A DNA stretch of 7,297 nt from Anaerolineales bacterium (GTDB taxonomy: Bacteria; Chloroflexota; Anaerolineae; 4572-78; J111). The translations under genes were made by a program, and so were the position numbers. The notes under the pieces are model-generated. The model saw only the letters and a program-made list of their open reading frames with translations, was not told where the DNA came from and made no database searches. The stretch spans positions 1-7,297 of the forward strand of contig JAAUSP010000389.1 in the NCBI GenBank assembly GCA_012032575.1, given 5' to 3'. The stretch's first letter is position 1; every line of letters begins with the position of its first letter. Positions 1 to 5,683 of this stretch are shown piece after piece.

Positions 1-971
1 TCCGGCCGCGGCGGCGAGCGGCGAAAGGCGCGGCGCAGTTCATCGCTGGTCTGCTCCAGGGCCGGGATTTCATAGCGCCCTTCGAGATAGCGGCGCAGGC
101 AGACATCAACCAGGGAGAAATGCTGCTTGATTTGCTGGTGAGCCGGCAGGTTTAAGGCTTCGATCCGGTCCAGTTCGCTCAGGGCGATCACTTCGGGCGG
201 GCGGGTGTCAATAAAAGGCACCGGGGCCAGTTCCAGCGCGGCCCGTTTGCGGCGGCGATCATACAGCCACAACATCAGGCCGGCCAGCAGGCCCAGAACC
301 AGCATACTGATCAGCACCCCGGCTACAATCCAGGGCCACAGCGGCGGCAGCGGCAAATCGGCCTGGGGCTTTAGGTCACGCAGGTTGGTATCATCAGTTA
401 ACACGCTGGTAATGGTCAGTTGAATCACCGGCGTGCCCAGCTCTTCACTCGATCCGTCGGCCTTCTGGTGCGTCACCACCAGGCTGGGTGTCTGATAGTC
501 GCCCGGCTCAAAGAGGGTGACCACAATATCTTTGCCGGTGGTAGCGCTGCCATCGTTATTATCTACGGTTTCCGGCTCGGTCTGCTCGACCACTTCCAGC
601 CGGCCCCACTGCTCCGGCACTTTGGGCAGTTCCACCTGCGAATCCGGCGGATGGGTCACTTCCAGGCGCAAGGTCACACGGTCGCCGATGGTGAGCGGCT
701 GATCTTCAGTTTTGAGAAAAAATTCGGCGTTGGCATCCTGGGGCGATTGAGCCGCAGCGGGGAGGGCGAAGAAGAAAAGCAATAAAACGTAAAACGTGAA
801 ACGTAAAACGTAAAACGTGATGCGTGATGCGTGATGCGTGATGCGTGGTGCGTGATGCGTGGTGCGTGATGCGTGGTGCGTGATGCGTGACACCTGACAC
901 CTGACACCTGACACCTGACATGTGAGGCGTGAAGATTTTAAGTTTGAAAGCTGCGTTTTTAGAAGGTTCAT
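1..971 (-). CDS. BatD-like membrane-anchored protein, C-terminus cut off by the window edge
   Basis: Third gene of the MoxR-DUF58 operon, starting 23 bases after the DUF58 stop. The first in-frame ATG is at 971-969, giving 323 visible residues. Residues about 14-63 are encoded by the heptamer array. A hydrophobic stretch (YVLLLFFFALPAAAQ, residues 61-75) then looks like the core and AAA-Q cleavage site of a signal peptide. Next comes an Ig-like extracytoplasmic part (about 75-205), with motifs such as LTIGDRVTLRLEV and FEPGDYQTPSLVV that resemble BatD/oxygen-tolerance proteins. A transmembrane helix follows at about 215-237, then a basic DRRRKR stop-transfer and a cytoplasmic helical tail (RRYLEGRYEIPALEQTSDELR) like DUF4381-type tails. 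The start is uncertain: no Shine-Dalgarno precedes 971, and TTG 782 would leave too short a signal peptide. Family role (known in outline): partners of MoxR/vWA proteins in the envelope. Membership is judged from residue patterns only. Confidence 0.75.
   Translation of the reverse strand, partial: MNLLKTQLSNLKSSRLTCQVSGVRCQVSRITHHASRTTHHAPRITHHASRITFYVLRFTFYVLLLFFFALPAAAQSPQDANAEFFLKTEDQPLTIGDRVTLRLEVTHPPDSQVELPKVPEQWGRLEVVEQTEPETVDNNDGSATTGKDIVVTLFEPGDYQTPSLVVTHQKADGSSEELGTPVIQLTITSVLTDDTNLRDLKPQADLPLPPLWPWIVAGVLISMLVLGLLAGLMLWLYDRRRKRAALELAPVPFIDTRPPEVIALSELDRIEALNLPAHQQIKQHFSLVDVCLRRYLEGRYEIPALEQTSDELRRAFRRSPPRP
784..930. repeat. Array of 21 tandem heptamers in four sequence families
   Basis: Counting directly gives 21 uninterrupted 7-base units. 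Five are AAAACGT/GAAACGT (784-818), ten are GATGCGT/GGTGCGT (819-888), four are GACACCT (889-916), and the last two are GACATGT and GAGGCGT. Almost all share the pattern purine-N-N-N-C-[G/C]-T. The array lies at the 5' end of the BatD-like gene. On the minus strand it has no stop codon in any frame, and three units make one seven-residue period (ITHHASR, TTHHAPR, ITFYVLR). It resembles the short tandemly repeated heptamers (STRR) described in cyanobacteria. That is an analogy, not shown homology. Confidence 0.95.
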
Positions 972-994
972 TGTCAATAATATTACGGCGGTCG

Positions 995-1882
995 TTATCG
1001 TCGTAAACGGCGGGCGCGGCGTTCAAAAAACCGGGTCAAGGGGGTAACATACTCGGCATCGGTCGAAATGTCAATCCGGTCTACTTTGGCCTTGCGAAAA
1101 ACGCGGTCGCGGGCGGTTTTTAATTCATTCACCCGCTCGATGAAGGCTTGCCGCCATTGACGGCTGCCGGTATCCACCCAGCGAATCTGGCCGGTTTCGG
1201 CGTCTTCCAGGGCCAGCAGCCCAACATTAGGCAATTCTTGCTCGCGCGGGTCGCTCAGGGTTACGGCAATCACATCGTGGCGGCGGTTGCTAAATTGCAG
1301 GGCGGCGCGGTAGCTGTCGGGCGGGGTTAAAAAATCGGAAATGAGAAAGAGGATGCTGCGCCGTTTGAGCAGATTATTGATGGTATCCAGCCCCAGCTTC
1401 AAATTGGTCCCGTGGCCCACCGGCTCAAAGGCCAGCAAATCCCGGATAAGGCGCAGCACGTGGCGGCGGCCTTTGCGCGGCGGGATAAAAAGCTCCACCC
1501 GGTCGGTAAAGATAAGCACGCCGATCTTGTCATTATTGCTGATGGCCGAAAAGGCCAGCACCGCTGCCAGTTCCGCCGCAATCTCCCGTTTAAAGCGGTT
1601 TACCGTAGCGAACTTGCCGGAGGCGCTGGCGTCAACCAGCAGCATCACCGTCAGCTCCCGCTCTTCGACAAAGCGCTTGACAAACGGCTCGCCGGTGCGG
1701 GCGGTCACGTTCCAGTCAATGGTGCGGACTTCGTCGCCGGGCTGATAGGGCCGAACCTCGTCAAACTCCATGCCGCGCCCTTTGAAAATAGCGTGGTACT
1801 CCCCGGCAAAACTATCGTTGACCAGTCGGCGGGTGCGGATTTCAATCCGGCGGATTTTTTTGATCAGTTCAGGAGAGAGCAT
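995..1882 (-). CDS. DUF58 family protein with vWA-like domain
   Basis: A 295-residue protein carrying the DUF58 signature near residues 34-62 (KGRGMEFDEVRPYQPGDEVR, then TIDWNVTAR). A von Willebrand A-like part follows, with a DASAS metal-site motif at about 84-88, a GTNL threonine at about 159 and an ISDF aspartate at about 183. No membrane helix is visible, so it is probably cytosolic or peripheral to the membrane. ATG 1882 (MLSPEL...) is preferred because DUF58 proteins commonly start this way; TTG at 1888 would add two residues. Neither has a clear Shine-Dalgarno, so translation may depend on coupling or on the hairpin upstream. It lies 68 bases after moxR and 23 before the BatD-like gene. 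MoxR and DUF58 genes are very commonly adjacent; the DUF58 protein is thought to be a MoxR client, but its exact role is not settled. Confidence 0.93.
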   Translation of the reverse strand: MLSPELIKKIRRIEIRTRRLVNDSFAGEYHAIFKGRGMEFDEVRPYQPGDEVRTIDWNVTARTGEPFVKRFVEERELTVMLLVDASASGKFATVNRFKREIAAELAAVLAFSAISNNDKIGVLIFTDRVELFIPPRKGRRHVLRLIRDLLAFEPVGHGTNLKLGLDTINNLLKRRSILFLISDFLTPPDSYRAALQFSNRRHDVIAVTLSDPREQELPNVGLLALEDAETGQIRWVDTGSRQWRQAFIERVNELKTARDRVFRKAKVDRIDISTDAEYVTPLTRFFERRARRLRR

Positions 1883-1890
1883 AGGCAATT

Positions 1891-1949
1891 GTGAAGGGTG
1901 AATGTCGAATGGTGAATGAGGTATTTTTCATTCGCTCATTCGCCATTCG
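1891..1949. repeat. Intra-operon palindrome built from GTGAATG-like heptamers
   Basis: The left side reads as heptamers GTGAAGG, GTGAATG, TCGAATG, GTGAATG (1891-1918). The right side holds the inverse (CATTCGC and similar). Arms 1906-1920 and 1935-1949 pair over 15 bases with one G-T wobble around a 14-base loop. The structure fills the spacer between the moxR stop and the DUF58 start. In the minus-strand transcript it would form a hairpin between the two reading frames. No U-tract follows the stem in that direction, so a simple terminator is unlikely. RNA processing or differential expression within the operon is possible. Confidence 0.8.
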
Positions 1950-1950
1950 A

Positions 1951-2943
1951 TCACGGCACTTCGATCTGGTCTAAAATTTTCTGGACGATTTCGGCGCTGG
2001 TGATTTCTTCGGCTTCGGCTTCGTAGCTGATGACCACGCGGTGGCGCAATACATCGGGCGCGATTTGCTTGATGTCTTCCGGGGTCACAAAGCCGCGCCC
2101 TTTTAAAAAGGCATGGGCGCGGGCGGCCATAATCAGATAGATGGTGGCACGCGGCGAGGCCCCGAAGGCAATCAATGGCTGCAAGCCGGTCAGACCGTTT
2201 TCGCCGGGCTGGCGGGTAGCGAAGATAAGATCGAGCACATATTCCTTGATCTTATCGTCCACGTAAATCTGGCGGACCACCTCGCGGGCGTGCAGCAGGT
2301 CAGCCGGCTGGATCACCGGCCTGACTTCGGGCAGCTTGGCCCCGGTCATACGGTCCATAATCAGCCGTTCCTCGGCGCGGGTGGGGTAATTGACCACCAC
2401 TTTGAGCATAAAGCGGTCTACCTGGGCTTCGGGCAGGGGGTAGGTGCCTTCCTGCTCGATGGGGTTTTGGGTGGCCATGACCAGAAAGGGTTCTTCCAGC
2501 CGGTAGGTTTCATCGCCAATGGTCACCTGGCGTTCCTGCATGGCTTCCAGCAGGGCACTCTGGACTTTGGCCGGGGCACGGTTGATTTCGTCGGCCAGGA
2601 TAAAGTTGGCAAAGAGGGGGCCGCGATGGGAGGTGAATTCGTTGGTGCGCGGGTTGTAAATTTCGGTGCCGATCAAGTCGGCGGGCAGCAGGTCCGGCGT
2701 AAACTGAATGCGCTGGAACTGGGCCTGGACGGTTTGGGCCAGGGTTTTGATGGCCAGGGTTTTGGCCAGGCCCGGCACGCCTTCGAGCAAAATGTGGCCG
2801 TCGGCCAGCAGAGCAATCAACAGGCGCTCGATCAGCTTTTCTTGGCCGACCATCACCTGGTTGACTTCGGTCAGCAGATTTTGCAGAAACAGGGCTTCGT
2901 GCGCGACCGCTTCGTTAAGCTCGCGGATGGTTTTCATTTCCAT
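1951..2943 (-). CDS. MoxR-type AAA+ ATPase
   Basis: A 330-residue protein of full family length. Motifs in order: Walker A GVPGLAKT (55-62), Walker B FILADEIN (114-121), sensor 1 ATQNP (157-161), an arginine-finger segment EAQVDRF (172-178) and sensor 2 GASPRAT (261-267), followed by the C-terminal helical lid. All key residues are intact, so it should hydrolyse ATP as a hexamer. MoxR ATPases act as chaperones or activators of vWA-domain proteins, which fits the DUF58 gene directly downstream. ATG 2943 is the chosen start. A GGAGG (2962-2958) lies 14 bases upstream, rather far; a second ATG two codons in (2937) is further away. First gene of the minus-strand operon. Confidence 0.96.
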   Translation of the reverse strand: MEMKTIRELNEAVAHEALFLQNLLTEVNQVMVGQEKLIERLLIALLADGHILLEGVPGLAKTLAIKTLAQTVQAQFQRIQFTPDLLPADLIGTEIYNPRTNEFTSHRGPLFANFILADEINRAPAKVQSALLEAMQERQVTIGDETYRLEEPFLVMATQNPIEQEGTYPLPEAQVDRFMLKVVVNYPTRAEERLIMDRMTGAKLPEVRPVIQPADLLHAREVVRQIYVDDKIKEYVLDLIFATRQPGENGLTGLQPLIAFGASPRATIYLIMAARAHAFLKGRGFVTPEDIKQIAPDVLRHRVVISYEAEAEEITSAEIVQKILDQIEVP

Positions 2944-3038
2944 ATATTATTTGGGAGCCTCCGGCTGGTAAATTCAGGAACGGGTCAAAAAAAAGATCAG
3001 TTGGCCTCACGCGCAACCAATCTTCTGACAACGATGGT

Positions 3039-3067
3039 ATTTTAATCAAAGATGGGAATTTTTTCAA
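3039..3067 (-). promoter_or_regulatory. Probable sigma-70-type promoter of the moxR operon
   Basis: On the minus strand TTGAAA (3067-3062) is followed after exactly 17 bases by TAAAAT (3044-3039). It lies about 95 bases upstream of the moxR start, leaving a leader of moderate length. The match is good, but the assignment rests on consensus alone. Confidence 0.5.
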
Positions 3068-3126
3068 GCGCTTGCCCCGGTTTCTAATCGAACTCTAATC
3101 TTGTAGAGGTCTTCAGACAGGTTTTC

Positions 3127-3197
3127 GCTACCGAAACAGGTAGCAGGGTAGCAAAGTAGCAAATTTTTCACCTGCTACCCTGCTACTTGCTACCCTG
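3127..3197. repeat. Octamer-based inverted repeat array (GTAGCARR / YYTGCTAC)
   Basis: The left side has GTAGCAGG, GTAGCAAA, GTAGCAAA in tandem (3140-3163). The right side has the inverted form, CCTGCTAC twice and then TTGCTAC (3171-3193). Arms 3137-3153 and 3173-3189 pair over 17 bases with one G-T wobble and a 19-base loop. A first smaller hairpin, GCTACC/GGTAGC (3127-3132 with 3139-3144), competes with it. The array lies between the two divergent promoters (3039-3067 and 3230-3258). Confidence 0.85.
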
Positions 3198-3229
3198 ATC
3201 AAGTCTTAAAGACCTTTACGGACAAAAAA

Positions 3230-3258
3230 TTGCATTTTTATCCTGGAACGTGTAAACT
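3230..3258 (+). promoter_or_regulatory. Probable promoter of the PF13769-like gene
   Basis: TTGCAT (3230-3235), a 17-base spacer, then TAAACT (3253-3258). The expected start of transcription is near 3265, about 30 bases before the start codon. It is divergent to the moxR promoter. Confidence 0.5.
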
Positions 3259-3294
3259 AAAAATCAGTTCTAATCGAAAAAAAGGCGGATGAAG

Positions 3295-3594
3295 ATGGCA
3301 CGGTACCAAATTTTATATTGGGAACATATTCCCCTCGGCGTTAAGGCGACGGATGTGAACGGCACCGTCAGAGAGAATTTACCGGCTCGCTTTCAGCAGG
3401 CCGTGGAAAATGCGGCCTCGCGGGCCGGTCAGACCAGCGCCGCCGCTTATACTTCGATGTTCAAATGGGGCAAAGAGCAGGACCGCCCCGGCCCCGCCGC
3501 CGAAGTCGCCGCGGCGATTGCCAGAGAACTCGACGAAACCTGGAACGAGGCCGACGCCCTGGCCGTCTTCGAGCAGTCGAAGAAAAAAGAGTAA
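3295..3594 (+). CDS. Small PF13769-like ('virulence factor' domain) protein
   Basis: A 99-residue soluble protein. It opens with a strand segment MARYQILYWEHIPLGVKA, followed by NLPARFQQAVENAA, an AAYTSMFKWG segment and a C-terminal helix (EVAAAIARELDETW). This order matches the small stand-alone PF13769 proteins related to the N-terminal domain of CvfC. That Pfam name reflects one staphylococcal member and does not imply pathogenicity; the molecular function is unknown. ATG 3295 is preferred to ATG 3289, because the GGCGG at 3284-3288 abuts 3289 but is six bases from 3295. It appears monocistronic, with its own promoter. The base composition is GC-rich, like the moxR operon and unlike the genes to the right. 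Confidence 0.75.
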   Translation: MARYQILYWEHIPLGVKATDVNGTVRENLPARFQQAVENAASRAGQTSAAAYTSMFKWGKEQDRPGPAAEVAAAIARELDETWNEADALAVFEQSKKKE

Positions 3595-3661
3595 TATCCC
3601 CGCAGTAATATTTCATTCACGGTGTTAGGTCACTAACATCTCGCCTCAAACGGCTAACTTT

Positions 3662-3729
3662 CACCGCCGAGACGCCGAGACCGCCGAGTAAACTACAAAA
3701 ACCTCAGCGACCTCTGCGCCTCGGCGGTG
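3662..3729. repeat. Imperfect inverted repeat with CACCGCCGAG ends
   Basis: CACCGCCGAG (3662-3671) is perfectly inverted at 3720-3729 (CTCGGCGGTG). Pairing continues inward with mismatches through CGC, GAG, CG and GAG blocks, covering about 27 bases on each side. The inner left side also repeats CGCCGAG in tandem. The form suggests a dispersed intergenic palindrome, MITE- or REP-like. Whether other copies exist in the genome cannot be seen here. Confidence 0.7.
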
Positions 3730-3774
3730 CTTTACTTTAAGCCCGGCCTCTACCTTAATTTTCCCCTCATCCCC

Positions 3775-3803
3775 TGTTCAATCGGCTTTATTTCGGGTAT
3801 AAT
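3775..3803 (+). promoter_or_regulatory. Candidate promoter upstream of the IPV-repeat operon
   Basis: A perfect TATAAT (3798-3803) lies 17 bases after TGTTCA (3775-3780), a weak -35. If used, the transcript would have a leader of about 240 bases before ATG 4051. Confidence 0.4.
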
Positions 3804-4050
3804 GGGCTAATACAACCTGGACACCCCTTCAATCTCCAAATCAGACTGCGCCCAGGCTTAGTTCAACCAAGCTTATCCCGTGGGATGCCATGCCGGAACG
3901 GTGTGCGGCGGCTTACCTCTCTTTTGTAAAGGCTATAGTCCTGCACTGTCAACCGTTATTCAGCTTTCCACGCCTGAGCCATGCCGTATAAACTCCTTAT
4001 TATGTTAGACGTTTTCACTCTATGAAGTCCATAAACCAGCAGAAACAACT

Positions 4051-4869
4051 ATGAAAGATACAAAAAAGTCAAACTTATTCAATCATTTAACCCGATTTCA
4101 AATTATTATGATTGGTCTAGTATTGCTTTCTCTTAGTTTGAATGTAGGTATTATTGCCGTTTTATTGCGTACTCGATCCATAGCTCGAACAATGCTAAAA
4201 GAAGCTGCTACGGAACTAAACGAGTTAGCCAATGGAAATATTCAGTACACGGTTCAGATTAGCCAAACTATCCCTATCTCAACTGAAATTGCTATAAATG
4301 AGGAAATTCGGGTTCCGGTCAACCTGGTGGTTGATAATGTCATTCCAATTAAAACCGAAATTCCCGTTAAAGAGAAAATTTTGGTGCCTATCAATATCAA
4401 CATTGACCAAGTTTTTCATGTTGATACAGTGGTGCCGTTCAAAGACAAAATTAATGTACCAATTGATAAGATGATCTCTGTGGATGAAACATTTAGCATC
4501 CCTGTTCAAATCCCTTTGTACGGAGAAACCAACATTGATATTCCCATCCAGGCCAACATTCCGGTAAAAATGGATATTGAGGTACAAATTGACAAGAAAA
4601 TTCCCGTTAAAACAGATATTCCCGTTGCCTTTCCTATTTCCGAGAAGTTACCGGTAGAAATCAATCTGACCATCCCGGTTGATATGAAGATTCCGGTCAA
4701 TCTGCCTGTAGATACAGAGGTGACAGTTCCGTTTAGTCGGACAATTCCCATTAATGTCGAAGTACCAATTTTAATGGATGTACCAATAGACATTGCTATC
4801 AGTGATACCCTATTTGGTAAGTCCATGCGTGACTTGGGGAATAAGTTACGTCAACTAGTTGGTCAGTAA
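4051..4869 (+). CDS. Membrane-anchored protein made of Ile-Pro-Val beta repeats
   Basis: A 272-residue protein of no family I can name. It has a basic N-terminus, one transmembrane helix (about 17-39) and a short helical segment (43-61). Residues about 68-250 are a run of degenerate short repeats with the pattern [I/V]-P-[I/V/F] spaced about 6 to 12 residues apart, for example IPIKTEIPVKEKILVPI and IPVKTDIPVAFPISEKLPV. A short basic helix ends the chain (256-269). The repeats alternate hydrophobic and polar residues, as in an extended beta structure. With the single anchor they would project outside the membrane (or inside, as topology is unproven). There are no cysteines and no catalytic motif. 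The start is preceded only by a weak purine stretch. The gene is AT-rich and lies 50 bases before a DUF4230 gene, so an operon is likely. It could be a structural or spacer protein of the envelope; that is inference. Confidence 0.85.
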   Translation: MKDTKKSNLFNHLTRFQIIMIGLVLLSLSLNVGIIAVLLRTRSIARTMLKEAATELNELANGNIQYTVQISQTIPISTEIAINEEIRVPVNLVVDNVIPIKTEIPVKEKILVPININIDQVFHVDTVVPFKDKINVPIDKMISVDETFSIPVQIPLYGETNIDIPIQANIPVKMDIEVQIDKKIPVKTDIPVAFPISEKLPVEINLTIPVDMKIPVNLPVDTEVTVPFSRTIPINVEVPILMDVPIDIAISDTLFGKSMRDLGNKLRQLVGQ

Positions 4870-4919
4870 TCCTCAAACTCATCGTCATAAGCATATCATA
4901 AGAATTAGGAAAAATCCCT

Positions 4920-5669
4920 ATGGAACTCAAAAACAATTATATTAGTCAGCCTATGACGATAATTATATCGGTTATTCTGGCAGCCTTCATTTTGACGATA
5001 ATTTGGTTTTTGTTGGCCCAGATACCAAACCTTCAGTTACACCTACAGTTGAAACATCAGTCATGTCAACCGTTGAACCATGGCCAGAAATACCCCCGAC
5101 TCATACTCCCACGACCATACCAACCCCCACTAATATTCCTTCCCCTACCTTTACCCCCCACCCCAACTCCTACCATCACACCAACACCAAGCCCCACCCC
5201 CAAAGTAGTAGATTGGCACGAGTTGGGTTATTTAACTTCTATTGAATTTACTACAACGACAGTCATCAAATTGGATAAGGTAAGAGATTGGTGGCCTGAT
5301 GACACAATTCTGCTCTTGGCTGTAGGCGAGATTCAGGCTGGTATTGATATGACTCAAATAAAAGATACAAATATAAGAATTGAAGGTAACAAGGTAAAAA
5401 TGGTCTTGCCGCGAGCTACCGTAACGGGTGTCGAACTTATCCCAAGCGAAACGCAGATAATTGAAAAACGAGGGTTGTTTCCCAGCGATGGTTTGGAAAT
5501 TGAAGCCTTAGACCAAGCCCGAACACAGCTAAAAGATTGGGCGGTGACGCAGGGTAATTTAATGGATTTGGCAGAGAAATTCGCTAAATTACAACTGGAA
5601 AATTTCTTGCGTCAATTGGGATTTGAGGATGTACAAATTACCTTTGAAGAAAGCAAAGGTAATTTGTAA
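4920..5669 (+). CDS. DUF4230 family protein with recoded Pro-rich linker
   Basis: A 249-residue protein. It has an N-terminal membrane anchor (about 12-32), a Pro-rich linker (about 33-95) and a C-terminal DUF4230-like domain (about 102-243). The domain has the family's order: a GYLTSIEF strand, an ILLLAVGEIQAGIDMTQI segment, a VKMVLPRATVTGVEL strand, a helix rich in Ala/Gln/Leu, and a closing LRQLGFEDVQITF. The domain is probably extracytoplasmic; its function is unknown. AGGA lies about ten bases before the ATG. Between about 5012 and 5153 the natural-looking linker (Thr/Pro-rich, TPTTIPTPTNIPSP) is in another frame. One missing T and one extra C would explain this (separate entry). The stop is 14 bases before the start of a second DUF4230 gene. 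Confidence 0.85.
   Translation: MELKNNYISQPMTIIISVILAAFILTIIWFLLAQIPNLQLHLQLKHQSCQPLNHGQKYPRLILPRPYQPPLIFLPLPLPPTPTPTITPTPSPTPKVVDWHELGYLTSIEFTTTTVIKLDKVRDWWPDDTILLLAVGEIQAGIDMTQIKDTNIRIEGNKVKMVLPRATVTGVELIPSETQIIEKRGLFPSDGLEIEALDQARTQLKDWAVTQGNLMDLAEKFAKLQLENFLRQLGFEDVQITFEESKGNL
5007..5159 (+). other. Pair of apparent compensating one-base indels in the DUF4230 linker
   Basis: If the T run 5007-5011 had six bases instead of five, translation would continue IWFFVGPDTKPSVTPTVE into a Thr/Pro/Ser-rich linker. If the C run 5154-5159 had five bases instead of six, the frame would return to TFTPTPTPTITPTPSPTPK. Both sites are homopolymers. In the frame as written, the intervening ~47 codons read as an unusual Leu/Gln/His/Arg-rich linker. 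The downstream domain is unaffected either way. Confidence 0.7.
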
Positions 5670-5671
5670 TT

Positions 5672-5678
5672 GAGGAGG
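5672..5678 (+). promoter_or_regulatory. Strong Shine-Dalgarno that fixes a TTG start
   Basis: GAGGAGG lies five bases before TTG 5684 and in the 14-base gap after the preceding stop. No ATG or GTG sits at a usable distance, so this site decides the start of the second DUF4230 gene. Confidence 0.8.
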
Positions 5679-5683
5679 CAATA

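Larger units (their letters stand above)
3595..4050. other. Gene-poor spacer between the PF13769-like gene and the IPV-repeat gene
   Basis: About 455 bases with no convincing coding sequence. It contains a direct repeat AGTAATAT (3590-3597, overlapping the preceding stop, and 3604-3611). A small stem TGTTAG/CTAACA (3623-3628 with 3633-3638) has no T-tract. The large inverted repeat at 3662-3729 and a -10 box at 3798-3803 are listed separately. The only small plus-strand frame of note starts at ATG 3892 (33 codons); it has no recognisable Shine-Dalgarno or family resemblance. The stretch 3804-4050 could be a long leader or an unrecognised RNA. Confidence 0.6.

Noticed and set aside
784..930. 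CRISPR array
   Set aside because: Units are seven bases long with no spacers, so it is a simple tandem array.
674..1026. Two minus-strand open frames rich in THHASR/THHAPR repeats
   Set aside because: They are the other two frames of the heptamer array, which has no stops in any frame, and of the BatD-like gene. Only the third frame continues into a signal peptide and a recognisable protein.
1412..1894. Plus-strand frames opposite the DUF58 gene
   Set aside because: They are antisense shadows of a clearly conserved gene, with no family features of their own.
2113..3045. 310-codon plus-strand frame opposite moxR
   Set aside because: It is exactly antisense to an intact AAA+ gene with all motifs. 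Its Gly/Gln/Phe-rich composition is typical of GC-rich antisense frames.
3892..3993. Small plus-strand gene of 33 codons from ATG 3892
   Set aside because: It has no Shine-Dalgarno and no recognisable motif, and its length is easily reached by chance.
4279..4826. Minus-strand frames opposite the IPV-repeat gene
   Set aside because: They arise from the repetitive codon composition of the sense gene and lack start signals.
5003..5245. Separate Thr/Pro-rich protein starting at TTG 5003
   Set aside because: It has no ribosome site and its composition matches the displaced linker of the DUF4230 protein. It is better explained by the paired indels.
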